From assembly GCF_051235805.1 (NCBI RefSeq), contig NZ_JBPNXV010000001.1, forward strand, positions 496,001 to 560,000: a stretch of 64,000 nt of DNA, read 5' to 3'. The stretch's first letter is position 1, and the number at the start of each line of letters is the position of its first letter. Positions 33,555 through 41,830 of the stretch are shown in pieces. A program made the translations under genes and the position numbers. The stretch comes from Pseudothermotoga_B sp051235805 (GTDB taxonomy: Bacteria; Thermotogota; Thermotogae; Thermotogales; DSM-5069). Below the pieces are notes generated by a model, which saw only the letters and a program-made list of their open reading frames with translations, was not told where the DNA came from and did no database searches.

Positions 33555-34541
33555 ATGGAGAAGATCAAGGTAGGAGTAGTTGGAAGCGGTTTCATAGGCC
33601 AAGTCCATCTTGAGATTCTTTCGACCTTTGAGGATGTCGAGATAGCCGGTGTGATGGATGTCGACAAAGCCAGGGCAAAAGCTGTTGCCGAGAGATTCAA
33701 AGCAAAGGTTTTCGACGATCTAAAGCAGATGAAAGAAGCTGGAGTAAATGCCGTTTACATCACTTCACCGAACAAAACACATTTTGAATACGCAATGAAT
33801 GCACTCGAGATTGGTTTGAATGTTTTCTGTGAAAAGCCAATGACAATCTCTCTGAAGGACGCCTTGACGCTCGAGAAGAAAGTCAAGGAGAAGAATGCAA
33901 TCTTTCAGGTGGGCCACAACAGGAGATTTGCACACGTTTATACCTTCATGAAAGAGAGAATCGAAAACGGTTCTGTCAAACCATACTCTTTCCAAATAAA
34001 GATGAACAGGGGTGAACTACTCAATCCACCGTGGACCTCAGACAGATCATACACGGGTGGCTTTCTCTTTGAAAGTACCCTTCATCTCTTTGACATGATG
34101 CGTTGGTTGTTTGGAGATGTAGAGGAAATGTTTGTGCTTGGCAAAAAGAGTGTCTATCCAGATATCGATGATTGGGCGCTCACAGTGAGAATGAAGAACG
34201 GTATAATTGGTACTTTCACTTCCTGTGCCCACGCGAGCTGGATGATACCATTTGAAAGAGTGGAGGTCTACGGCGAACATGTGATGATGGCAAATGAAGA
34301 GATGGAGAGGGTCCATTTCTGTAAGGGTCTTGGAAAAGAAGTGGAGAGCCATGATTTCACAAAGGTCGACTTCAAAGAGAAATGGGGCTACATCGTTGAA
34401 AACAGAATCTTCATCGATTGCCTTAAAGAACGCAGAACACCGCCTGTTACAGTGAGCGATGGCGTGAAGGTCATAAAGATCATAGATGCATGTTACAGGG
34501 CTGTTGAAAGTGGTAATGCGCATGTGAGATTGGAGGGATAG
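33555..34541 (+). CDS. iolG: myo-inositol 2-dehydrogenase, IolG type (Gfo/Idh/MocA)
   Basis: Gfo/Idh/MocA oxidoreductase of 328 aa. Rossmann motif G-V-V-G-S-G-F-I-G lies at 7-15, the lysine motif F-C-E-K-P-M-T at about 93-99, and the substrate motif E-S-T-L-H-L-F-D-M near 174-182, with the His and Asp used for hydride and proton transfer. The position between iolM and iolN, and the match to the T. maritima order, support myo-inositol to 2-keto-myo-inositol oxidation with NAD. Gaps to both neighbours are under 12 bases. ATG with AGGTGATC. Confidence 0.85.
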   Translation: MEKIKVGVVGSGFIGQVHLEILSTFEDVEIAGVMDVDKARAKAVAERFKAKVFDDLKQMKEAGVNAVYITSPNKTHFEYAMNALEIGLNVFCEKPMTISLKDALTLEKKVKEKNAIFQVGHNRRFAHVYTFMKERIENGSVKPYSFQIKMNRGELLNPPWTSDRSYTGGFLFESTLHLFDMMRWLFGDVEEMFVLGKKSVYPDIDDWALTVRMKNGIIGTFTSCAHASWMIPFERVEVYGEHVMMANEEMERVHFCKGLGKEVESHDFTKVDFKEKWGYIVENRIFIDCLKERRTPPVTVSDGVKVIKIIDACYRAVESGNAHVRLEG

Positions 34542-34543
34542 AA

Positions 34544-35512
34544 ATGTCAAAGTGGGAAATACCCCCGAAAGAGGGGCACATGGAGAAACCATCTGGTGCT
34601 TATTACCAAACAATGACAATGAAAGAAATCGAAGAACGTCTGAAAAAATGTGATCTGATCATCATACCTGTTGGAAGTACTGAAAATCATGGTCCAAATG
34701 CTCCCACTGGTGAAGACACATTCCTGGTCACAAGGATGGCAGAACAGATCGCTCTTAAAACTGGATGTACCGTGGCTGAGCCGATATGGTATGGATTCCA
34801 TCCATATCATCACATAGGCATGCCCGGAACGGTACCTGTGAAGGATGAAGCTTTCATTGACTTGCTTGTGAGCGTAATAGCAGGTTTCTGGAATGCAGGC
34901 TTTAAGAAACAGATACTTCTGAACGGTCATGGTCAAGAGTTCGTCATACCCGTTGCTATACACAAATTCGCAAAGATCTTCCAAGTGCCAGCAATGATCT
35001 TCAATGTCAACTGGTACCATGCGATTCAAGATAAGTTCAAGATCAAACAAGAGGGTGGACCATATGAAACATACTTTATCCATGCCGACGAGGTAGAAAC
35101 CTCTTGGAGTCTTGCTCTGTTCCCAGAGTTCTGCCACCAAGAGTGGGCAGTCGACACAACACCTCGTGGCTATCTACCAGAAGGTCATATCGACAAGGCT
35201 GGTAATTTATTGCACAGGGCGATCGCATGGTATGGACATGTGGGTGGAGGTCCAATAGAAATTGCTGCGTATCCAGAAGGAGTTGTTGGGAAGGCAACTA
35301 AGGCAAGCGCAGAGAAAGCAAAGGAAGGAATAGAAGCACTGCTCGATTATTTAGAAAAACTCGTTACTGACATAATGAAAACCTATCCTGTTGGTAAACT
35401 CCCACCAGCCAATGAACTGTCTCAGAGACCCAAGGAGGAGTTAGAGGCTGCTCTGAAGAAGCCCTTCGAGCCTGGGTGGAGGAGTATCTACAGCTTGGGC
35501 AACATGTGGTGA
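34544..35512 (+). CDS. iolN: Creatininase-family metal-dependent hydrolase, IolN
   Basis: Cytoplasmic hydrolase of 322 aa of the creatininase (arfB/MftE-like) superfamily. Metal-ligand motifs are visible: G-S-T-E-N-H-G-P-N (44-52), the Asp in G-E-D-T-F near 58, H-P-Y-H-H-I near 86-91, L-N-G-H-G-Q-E near 125-131 and H-A-D-E-V-E-T near 178-184. In T. maritima IolN (TM0413) opens the diketo-inositol ring to give 5-keto-L-gluconate; the neighbours IolM and IolG support the same role here. ATG two bases after the iolG stop, with GGAGGGAT upstream. Confidence 0.88.
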   Translation: MSKWEIPPKEGHMEKPSGAYYQTMTMKEIEERLKKCDLIIIPVGSTENHGPNAPTGEDTFLVTRMAEQIALKTGCTVAEPIWYGFHPYHHIGMPGTVPVKDEAFIDLLVSVIAGFWNAGFKKQILLNGHGQEFVIPVAIHKFAKIFQVPAMIFNVNWYHAIQDKFKIKQEGGPYETYFIHADEVETSWSLALFPEFCHQEWAVDTTPRGYLPEGHIDKAGNLLHRAIAWYGHVGGGPIEIAAYPEGVVGKATKASAEKAKEGIEALLDYLEKLVTDIMKTYPVGKLPPANELSQRPKEELEAALKKPFEPGWRSIYSLGNMW

Positions 35513-35514
35513 GC

Positions 35515-35537
35515 AGAAGGCGCCTTGAGCGTCTTCT
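35515..35537 (+). terminator. Hairpin between iolN and the inositol-binding protein gene
   Basis: AGAAGGCGC and GCGTCTTCT can form a 9-base stem with one G-U pair and loop CTTGA directly after the iolN stop. No clear T-run follows. It could mark an mRNA processing or attenuation point between enzymes and transporter. Confidence 0.5.
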
Positions 35538-35555
35538 TATTGAGGGGGGATTTTT

Positions 35556-36488
35556 GTGAAGAGGTTTGTAACACTCTTGGTGATTGCTGTGTCAGTTGTC
35601 GCTGCCTTCAGTTACACATTTTACGTCGTCTCTCATGGTGGACCGGCTGATCCATTCTGGGGTGTTGTCATGAAAGGTGTTAAGGACGCCGCAACCAAAT
35701 TTGGTGTTGATGCAGTTTATCTCGGTCCAGAGAAATTCTCACTCAAAGAGTTCATCGATCTGGTGAATTCAGCGATAGTCAAGAAGCCAGATGGTCTTGT
35801 CGTGACAATCACCAACCCGGTCGCGCTCGATGAACCGCTCAGAAAGGCAATTGAGATGGGTATACCAGTAGTTGCTATCAACGTCCCAGATGACAGATCC
35901 GCAGATGAGAAGATACCATATCTGTGCTATGTCGGTATGAATGAGTATTTGGCTGGTGTTTACGCCGCAAGAAGGATGTTGCAAGAGTTCACACCGAAAA
36001 GAGCCGTTGTTGCGATCCACGAACCGGGTCACGCTGGACTTGAAGCAAGAGCAAAGGGTATCACAGATGTACTCGCCGAAAAGAAGATACCTGTAGAGAA
36101 ACTCGACATCACAACAGATCCAACGAAAGCATTGACCTTACTCAAGAGTTACTTGACTAAGTATCCTGAGACAAATGCAATATTCACGCTCGGTCCTCTT
36201 GGTGCACATCCTGCGATACAGCTTGTTGAAGAAGAAAAACTGGTTGGAAAGGTGAAGATTGGTGCAATAGACCTGACAACAAGAATAACCGATGCAATCA
36301 AACAAGGTGTGGTTGTCTTCACAATCGACCAACAGCAATACTTGCAAGGCTATCTGCCAATAGTCTTTCTGTATCTGTACAAAGAATTTGGTCTGATTCC
36401 ACACGAAGATATTTTGACTGGTCCTTCAATAGTCGATAAAACCAACGTTGACATCGTTGAGAAAACAGTGCAGCTCGGTTACCGCTGA
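35556..36488 (+). CDS. inoE: Periplasmic binding protein, ribose/inositol type (InoE-like)
   Basis: RbsB-type solute-binding protein, 310 aa, with a signal peptide (residues 1-18, ending A-A-F-S). The mature start F-Y-V-V-S-H-G-G-P-A-D-P-F-W-G-V is the usual sugar-binding strand and loop. D-G-L-V-V-T-I-T-N-P near 78-87 and G-A-I-D-L-T near 228-233 are the other ligand loops. GTG start behind GGGGGGA. It lies directly after iolM-iolG-iolN, and in T. maritima the equivalent protein (TM0418, as I recall) binds myo-inositol, so this is the likely inositol receptor. Confidence 0.82.
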   Translation: MKRFVTLLVIAVSVVAAFSYTFYVVSHGGPADPFWGVVMKGVKDAATKFGVDAVYLGPEKFSLKEFIDLVNSAIVKKPDGLVVTITNPVALDEPLRKAIEMGIPVVAINVPDDRSADEKIPYLCYVGMNEYLAGVYAARRMLQEFTPKRAVVAIHEPGHAGLEARAKGITDVLAEKKIPVEKLDITTDPTKALTLLKSYLTKYPETNAIFTLGPLGAHPAIQLVEEEKLVGKVKIGAIDLTTRITDAIKQGVVVFTIDQQQYLQGYLPIVFLYLYKEFGLIPHEDILTGPSIVDKTNVDIVEKTVQLGYR

Positions 36489-36499
36489 GGAAAATCTCG

Positions 36500-36526
36500 A
36501 GAGGTGAGCCGTGAAGGCTCGCCTCT
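36500..36526 (+). terminator. Intercistronic hairpin after inositol-binding protein gene
   Basis: AGAGGTGAGCC and GGCTCGCCTCT form an 11-base stem with one G-U pair around GTGAA, just after the binding-protein stop. TCTAC follows with no long T-run. It probably raises binding-protein levels relative to the permease. Confidence 0.75.
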
Positions 36527-36547
36527 TCTACACAAAGGGGGATTTTC

Positions 36548-37510
36548 TTGAAGAAGAAAATCGACCTGCTGAATCTTTTGAGGATAAAGGAATTCGGAGC
36601 TGCTGTTGGAATTGGTGTGTTTTTTGCGATCTTTTCTTTCTTATCGAATCGTTTTATCAGCGTGGATAACCTAATGAACACACTCACCATGGCTGCAGAG
36701 CTGGGCATCATCGCGATAGGTGTTAGTATGCTGATGATAAGCGGAGAGTTTGACCTCTCAGTCGGAGCCGTCTTTGCGGTAGTTCCCATGGTCTTTGCGA
36801 TAATGGTGAACCACAAGATCGATGAGTACCTCGCACTTGTTGCAGGTTTAACGATTGCCGTTGGAGTTGGCATTGTAAATGGGCTTGTGACTCTGAAGAC
36901 AGGAATACCTTCTTTCATAACAACTCTCGGAATGATGATGTTTTGGCGCGGCATATTACTAGCGGTGACAGGTGGTTTCCCCATAATTCTTTCAAGACGC
37001 ATAAAGATGCTCGATTACCTTGGTGGACGAGTCACAGGAGGTTTGAGATATTCAGCGATCTGGTTCATCGTGCTCGCGCTTGTCTTTTGGTTTGTTCTCG
37101 AAAGGACGCGTTATGGCAATTGGACCTTTGCAACCGGTGGGAATCTTGGTGCAGCAAGAGCACTTGGAATACCCACACAGCGTGTGAAGATCATGAATTT
37201 CGTGATCAGTAGTCTTCTTGCTGGCTTTGCAGGTCTTACCACTTTTGCACGCTTTAAGATAGTCGATCCAACACTTGGTCAAGAACTTGAATTGGAGGCA
37301 ATCGCTTCGGCTGTGATGGGTGGAACACTTTTAACAGGTGGTTATGGGAGTGTCTTTGGCGCGCTGATAGGTGCTGTGATGATCAGTATGGTGAGAAATG
37401 GATTGGTTCTTGCGGGTGCTCCTGCGTATTGGTACAGAGCCTTCATCGGTGTCATCCTCATCGTGGCTGCCGTGATAAACGCAAGAATCAGGAAGAAGGT
37501 GGCAGGGTGA
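36548..37510 (+). CDS. ABC transporter permease, ribose/inositol type
   Basis: RbsC-family membrane permease of 320 aa with about eight to ten helices. Typical marks are G-V-S-M-L-M-I-S-G-E-F-D-L-S-V-G-A near 61-77 and the conserved A-I-A-S-A-V-M-G-G-T near 253-262. TTG start behind AAAGGGGGA. It overlaps the ATPase start by four bases. Together with the binding protein and ATPase it should import myo-inositol; specificity rests on gene context. Confidence 0.9.
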   Translation: MKKKIDLLNLLRIKEFGAAVGIGVFFAIFSFLSNRFISVDNLMNTLTMAAELGIIAIGVSMLMISGEFDLSVGAVFAVVPMVFAIMVNHKIDEYLALVAGLTIAVGVGIVNGLVTLKTGIPSFITTLGMMMFWRGILLAVTGGFPIILSRRIKMLDYLGGRVTGGLRYSAIWFIVLALVFWFVLERTRYGNWTFATGGNLGAARALGIPTQRVKIMNFVISSLLAGFAGLTTFARFKIVDPTLGQELELEAIASAVMGGTLLTGGYGSVFGALIGAVMISMVRNGLVLAGAPAYWYRAFIGVILIVAAVINARIRKKVAG

Positions 37511-38256
37511 ACGCACCACTCGTTCAGATGAATGGTATAAAGAAATCCTTCGGGCGCGTTCAAGCACTGAAGGGTGTTGATTTCGAAGTAGGCAGAAATG
37601 AAATCGTTGGGCTTTTGGGAGACAATGGAGCAGGAAAATCAACGCTCATAAAGATACTCGTTGGTTATTACAGACCAGACGAAGGAGAAATCTATTTTGA
37701 AGGCAGAAAAATAGCCTTCAGATCGCCATGGGAATCAAGACAACTCGGTATAGAGACCGTTTATCAAGATCTTGCGTTAGTCAATTTGATGCCATTGTGG
37801 AGGAATTTCTTTCTAGGACGTGAGATCGTCAAGAAGATTGGACCATTTAGATTCATAGAGCGCAATAAGATGAAACAGATATCTATGGAGGCACTCAAGG
37901 AGATTGGAATCTTTGTGAGAAATCCAGAAGAAACAGTTGCATTCATGTCAGGTGGTGAAAGACAAGCTGTTGCAATCGCAAGGGCAATCCATTTTGGAGC
38001 AAAACTCTTAATCTTAGACGAGCCAACGGCGGCACTCTCTGTTGGCGAGACAAGGAAGGTTTTGGAACACATACTCGAGGCAAAGAGAAGGGGTATTTCT
38101 GTGATTTTCATAACCCACAACATCTACCATGTGTATGAAGTCGCTGACAGATTGGTTTTGCTCGAACGCGGCGAGAAGATAGGAGATTACAAGAAGAAAG
38201 ACATAACACCCCAGCACATAATGGATGTTATCGCGGCGGCAGCTGGGGTCAAGTGA
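37507..38256 (+). CDS. ABC transporter ATPase, single-domain ribose/inositol type
   Basis: ATPase of 249 aa with one nucleotide-binding domain, in contrast to the fused two-domain RbsA. Walker A is G-D-N-G-A-G-K-S-T (about 38-46), the signature is M-S-G-G-E-R-Q-A-V-A-I-A-R-A-I near 147-161, and Walker B is L-L-I-L-D-E-P-T near 167-174. GTG start overlaps the permease stop (GTGA). The short FrcA-like form is common in Thermotogae sugar-alcohol transporters. Drives the inositol permease. Confidence 0.9.
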   Translation: MNAPLVQMNGIKKSFGRVQALKGVDFEVGRNEIVGLLGDNGAGKSTLIKILVGYYRPDEGEIYFEGRKIAFRSPWESRQLGIETVYQDLALVNLMPLWRNFFLGREIVKKIGPFRFIERNKMKQISMEALKEIGIFVRNPEETVAFMSGGERQAVAIARAIHFGAKLLILDEPTAALSVGETRKVLEHILEAKRRGISVIFITHNIYHVYEVADRLVLLERGEKIGDYKKKDITPQHIMDVIAAAAGVK

Positions 38257-38270
38257 GAAAGGTGATAGAG

Positions 38271-39098
38271 ATGGAAATTCTCTTTGTCGGGCACGTTGCA
38301 AAGGATATAAACAGAACCTTGCAAAAGACCGTAGTTGTACCTGGTGGAGGTGTTTTCTACGGCAGTATAGCCGCACAAAGAACAGGTGCAAGATGCAGTG
38401 TGATAACCAAGTGTGCGGCTACTGACCGTTATCTCTACAATGAGATGCTCGATGCCGGCATAAAGGTCTCTTTTTTCTCCAGCGATAGTACAACGACGAT
38501 TGAAAATTTCTATCCCACGGAAAACCCAGATGATCGAGTTAGCCGTGTTCTCTCCTTGGCTAATTCTTTTGATGAGCAAGATCTCAAATTCGATCGCTCT
38601 TATGAAGTCATAGTTCTCAGTGCCCTTTGGCATGGTGAATTTTCCGAATCTTTGATACCAATACTCAGAGAGAAAACCGAACTCTTAGCAGGAGATGCTC
38701 AAGGTTTTTTGAGAAACGTGGTTGGTGACGGGCAACTTGAATACAGAGATTGGTCTGATAAACAAAGATATCTGCCGTTTTTCGATGTGTTCAAAGTGGA
38801 CAACAACGAAGCCTTTATCCTGACCAACAATAGAGATTTAAAAGCTGCAAGTCGTGAGATACACCGAATGGGGGCAAGAATCGTCTTGGCAACTCATAGA
38901 GACGGTGTCTGTGCTTACGATGGTGACAGATTCTATGAAGCTCCTTTTGCCAAGTACACCATAGAGGGTAGAACTGGCAGAGGGGATACTTGCTTGGCAG
39001 CTTTCTTAGCTGCCGCAGGTGATTTAGACAAAGCTATCAAAACTGCAGCAAAGGTGACTTCTGAAAAAATGCAATATCCAGGTCCCTACAGGGGCTAA
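38271..39098 (+). CDS. PfkB-family sugar/cyclitol kinase (TM0415-like)
   Basis: Ribokinase-fold kinase of 275 aa. The C-terminal PfkB signature reads G-R-T-G-R-G-D-T-C-L-A-A-F (about 236-248) with the catalytic Asp in G-D-T. The N-terminal glycine pair is V-P-G-G-G-V near 27-32. The family member TM0415 lies in the T. maritima inositol locus. Substrate is not known to me; inositol or a pathway sugar acid would fit. The frame begins at a GTG overlapping the ATPase stop, but ATG at 38271 has AAGGTGAT at 5-base spacing and is preferred. Confidence 0.8.
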   Translation: MEILFVGHVAKDINRTLQKTVVVPGGGVFYGSIAAQRTGARCSVITKCAATDRYLYNEMLDAGIKVSFFSSDSTTTIENFYPTENPDDRVSRVLSLANSFDEQDLKFDRSYEVIVLSALWHGEFSESLIPILREKTELLAGDAQGFLRNVVGDGQLEYRDWSDKQRYLPFFDVFKVDNNEAFILTNNRDLKAASREIHRMGARIVLATHRDGVCAYDGDRFYEAPFAKYTIEGRTGRGDTCLAAFLAAAGDLDKAIKTAAKVTSEKMQYPGPYRG

Positions 39099-39115
39099 TA
39101 GAGGAGGTGTTTGAA

Positions 39116-40108
39116 ATGAAAAAACTCTTGGTGCTGGCGCTCGTTGTCTTGATCGCGATGGTGTCTTTCGCAAAGGAACAAATCTTGCATATCTACACGG
39201 CTTTAGATGAAAACGAGTGGCCTATCTACGTCAAAGCCTTCGAACAGGCTACAGGTATCAAGGTACAGGTTGTGAGGATGTCTTCAGGTGAACTCCTTGC
39301 GAGGGTAGAAGCAGAGTCTAAAAACCCACAAGCGAGTGTTTGGTTCGGTGGACCAGCGATAGACCAGATTGCAGCGAAGAAGAAAGGGCTTCTGGCACCT
39401 TATAGGTCTGAGGCAGTCGAGAAAGTACCGGCAGCTTTCAAAGACCCTGACGGTTACTGGATAGGCATCTACTTTGGAGCAATTGCCTTCGGAAGCAATA
39501 AAGAACAGCTGAAACAACTCGGTGTCGAGGCACCAACTTCTTGGTACGACTTGCTCAAGCCGCAATTCAAAGGAAGAATCTCACTTGCCTATCCGTACAC
39601 ATCTGGAACGTCTTACACCGTATTGGCAGCACTCGTTGCGATAATGGGAGAAGACAAAGCCTTTGATTACTGGAAACAATTGCACAAACAGATTCACCAT
39701 TACAACACTTCGGGTTCGGCATGTGTCACTCAAGCGGGATTGGGCGAAATAACTGTAGGCATAGCATTTGCACATGACATAATAACAAAAGGCATTGACA
39801 AGGGCTATCCAATAGTTCTCACCTTCCCCAAGGAACCAACTGGTTACGAGATCGGTGCCATGTCAATGATTAAAGGCGCTCCTGAACCAGATTTGGCAGC
39901 CAAATTCATCGATTGGATGCTTTCGGCAGAAGCGCAGAGTTTGATGGTCAAGTGGAACAGAATACCGATCAACCCAGAGGCACCGGTAGCTCCCGGCGCA
40001 GTGAAGATGCAGGATGTCAACATCGTACCAATGGACTTCGAATACTTCGGCGCTGAAAAAGACAGACTCATCGAGAGATGGAAAGAAGAAATCGAGTACG
40101 GTATGTGA
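39116..40108 (+). CDS. Periplasmic binding protein, AfuA/FbpA-like
   Basis: Solute-binding protein of 330 aa of the iron/phosphosugar/spermidine class (type 2 fold). Signal peptide is residues 1-19 (M-K-K-L-L-V-L-A-L-V, ending S-F-A). The mature start I-L-H-I-Y-T-A-L-D-E-N-E resembles FbpA and AfuA. There is no adjacent Tyr-Tyr pair as used by FbpA for ferric iron. The segments S-G-T-S-Y-T near 160 and N-T-S-G-S-A-C near 199, plus G-Y-E-I-G-A, look more like the phosphosugar binder AfuA. ATG at 39116 has GGAGGTG; the GTG at 39107 is part of that Shine-Dalgarno. The inositol context suggests an organic phosphate cargo, which is a hypothesis. Confidence 0.82.
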   Translation: MKKLLVLALVVLIAMVSFAKEQILHIYTALDENEWPIYVKAFEQATGIKVQVVRMSSGELLARVEAESKNPQASVWFGGPAIDQIAAKKKGLLAPYRSEAVEKVPAAFKDPDGYWIGIYFGAIAFGSNKEQLKQLGVEAPTSWYDLLKPQFKGRISLAYPYTSGTSYTVLAALVAIMGEDKAFDYWKQLHKQIHHYNTSGSACVTQAGLGEITVGIAFAHDIITKGIDKGYPIVLTFPKEPTGYEIGAMSMIKGAPEPDLAAKFIDWMLSAEAQSLMVKWNRIPINPEAPVAPGAVKMQDVNIVPMDFEYFGAEKDRLIERWKEEIEYGM

Positions 40109-40114
40109 TCATCC

Positions 40115-40141
40115 GGCGTGGCAGAGATGCCACGCCTTTTT
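40115..40141 (+). terminator. Intercistronic terminator-like hairpin after binding-protein gene
   Basis: GGCGTGGCA and TGCCACGCC form a perfect 9-base stem with loop GAGA, followed by five T. It lies between the AfuA-like gene and its permease and has the form of a true terminator, so downstream transcription must read through. Confidence 0.85.
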
Positions 40142-40153
40142 GGAGGAGATGAA

Positions 40154-41830
40154 ATGTATTGGGTTAAGCAAGTGAAGAGGATTTGGAACGAACCTATGCT
40201 ACTCGCTATGATCGTTTTCATATGGGCTTTGCTCGCTGTCTTTGTGCTCTATCCAATAATAATGGTTGGATTGAAGAGTTTTGAGCCCAAGTCAGGCGTA
40301 TACAGTTTTGATGTCTACAGAACACTCTTCAGCAAGAGATACTTTGTGACACCTATAATCAACACGCTGAAATTGGGTGTTACGGTGGCTTCGGTGGGGG
40401 TTTTGATTGGTTATCTGTTTGCTTACGCTATAACCAAAGTGAATATACCGATGAAAGGTTTTTTCAGAACTGTTGCGACCTTCCCCATCATATCGCCTCC
40501 GTTTGTGATCGCGCTTGCCGCAATACTCTTATTGGGAAGAAACGGGATTATCACAAGGAAGTTTTTTGCAGGCACTCCGCCTTTTGAGATCTATGGTTTT
40601 TGGGGTCTTGTAATAGTAGAAACGCTTGCATATTTTCCAACTGCGTTCATGACTCTTGAAGCCATACTGATGTCTATAAGTTCAGATCTAGAAGAAGCGT
40701 CTTTGAGCCTTGGTTCAAGCAAATGGCGCACCTTCTGGCGAGTGACTTTCCCATTGTCTATGCCTGGAATCTTGTCCGCATGGCTTTTGGTCTTTTCGCA
40801 GTCAATGGCAGATTTTGGAAATCCTTTAATACTCGGCGGGAGATATCACGTGCTGAGTGTGTCAGCCTATCTTGAAATAACTGGCTCGTACAGAATCTCA
40901 TACGGTTCTGGACTGGCAATATTGCTTTTGATACCAACTCTGATTGCCTTTTTTGTGCAGAGATATTGGTTGTCGAGAAAATCCTATGTGACCGTTACAG
41001 GGAAACCTTCTATCGTCAGAGCGCTTGAGCCAAAGTTCTATGTAAAGGTGATTTTCACTGTCATCTGTCTGATTCTTGTTTCGATGATCTTTCTGTTCTA
41101 TGGGACTGTTTTGTTCGGTTCATTCACAAAGCTTTGGGGCGTTAATCACAGATTAACACTCGACAACTATAAATTTGCATTCACATACAATTGGGAATTC
41201 ATAAAGGACACCTTGGTGCTCGCTTCTATAGCAACACCTCTTTGTGGAATCCTCGGAATCATGATTGCATACCTCGTGGCAAGGAAGCAGTTTCCAGGCA
41301 GACGTGCGATGGAAGCTGTCTCATTGTTGACCTTTGCAGTACCAGGTACCGTTGTTGGCATAGGGTATCTACTTGCTTTCAACCAAAAACCTCTTTTATT
41401 CACGGGAACAGCTTTGATCATAATACTTGTTTTTGTCTTCAGAGAACTGCCCGTAGGTGTGCAGAATGGAGTGGCGGCACTTTATCAAATAGATCGATCG
41501 ATAGAAGAAGCTTCTTTGGATCTTGGCAGTAGCAGTAATCAGACTTTTTGGAGAATCACGTTGCCGCTTCTGATGCCAGCTTTCTTCAATGCGCTTTTTA
41601 CAGCCTTTGTGAGAAGTATGACGGCAATAAGTGCAGTCATCTTTGTCGTCTCCGGCAAATGGAATTTGATAACTGTGAGGATACTCGGCGCAGTTGGAAA
41701 CAGCGATTTGGCACAGGCTGCTGCGCTGAGTTATGTGTTGATTGGCATTGTCTTGATGGCGATGTTTGTGCTGCGGTTTTTGACGATCAACTTCTCTTAT
41801 CAAACGAAGATCAGGAGGGCAGTTTCATGA
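40154..41830 (+). CDS. ABC transporter permease, two fused permease domains (FbpB/AfuB type)
   Basis: Membrane protein of 558 aa with about twelve helices, made of two homologous permease halves. EAA loops are E-E-A-S-L-S-L-G-S-S near 191-200 in the first half and E-E-A-S-L-D-L-G-S-S near 457-466 in the second. Such fused permeases are typical of iron- and phosphosugar-type systems. The ATG at 40154 has TGGAGGAGAT; an in-frame GTG at 40118 would start inside the hairpin and is rejected. The 3' end overlaps the ATPase (ATGA). Confidence 0.9.
   Translation: MYWVKQVKRIWNEPMLLAMIVFIWALLAVFVLYPIIMVGLKSFEPKSGVYSFDVYRTLFSKRYFVTPIINTLKLGVTVASVGVLIGYLFAYAITKVNIPMKGFFRTVATFPIISPPFVIALAAILLLGRNGIITRKFFAGTPPFEIYGFWGLVIVETLAYFPTAFMTLEAILMSISSDLEEASLSLGSSKWRTFWRVTFPLSMPGILSAWLLVFSQSMADFGNPLILGGRYHVLSVSAYLEITGSYRISYGSGLAILLLIPTLIAFFVQRYWLSRKSYVTVTGKPSIVRALEPKFYVKVIFTVICLILVSMIFLFYGTVLFGSFTKLWGVNHRLTLDNYKFAFTYNWEFIKDTLVLASIATPLCGILGIMIAYLVARKQFPGRRAMEAVSLLTFAVPGTVVGIGYLLAFNQKPLLFTGTALIIILVFVFRELPVGVQNGVAALYQIDRSIEEASLDLGSSSNQTFWRITLPLLMPAFFNALFTAFVRSMTAISAVIFVVSGKWNLITVRILGAVGNSDLAQAAALSYVLIGIVLMAMFVLRFLTINFSYQTKIRRAVS

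Noticed and set aside
40118..40153. Longer N-terminus of the fused permease
   Set aside because: It would start inside the terminator-like hairpin; ATG at 40154 has a strong Shine-Dalgarno.
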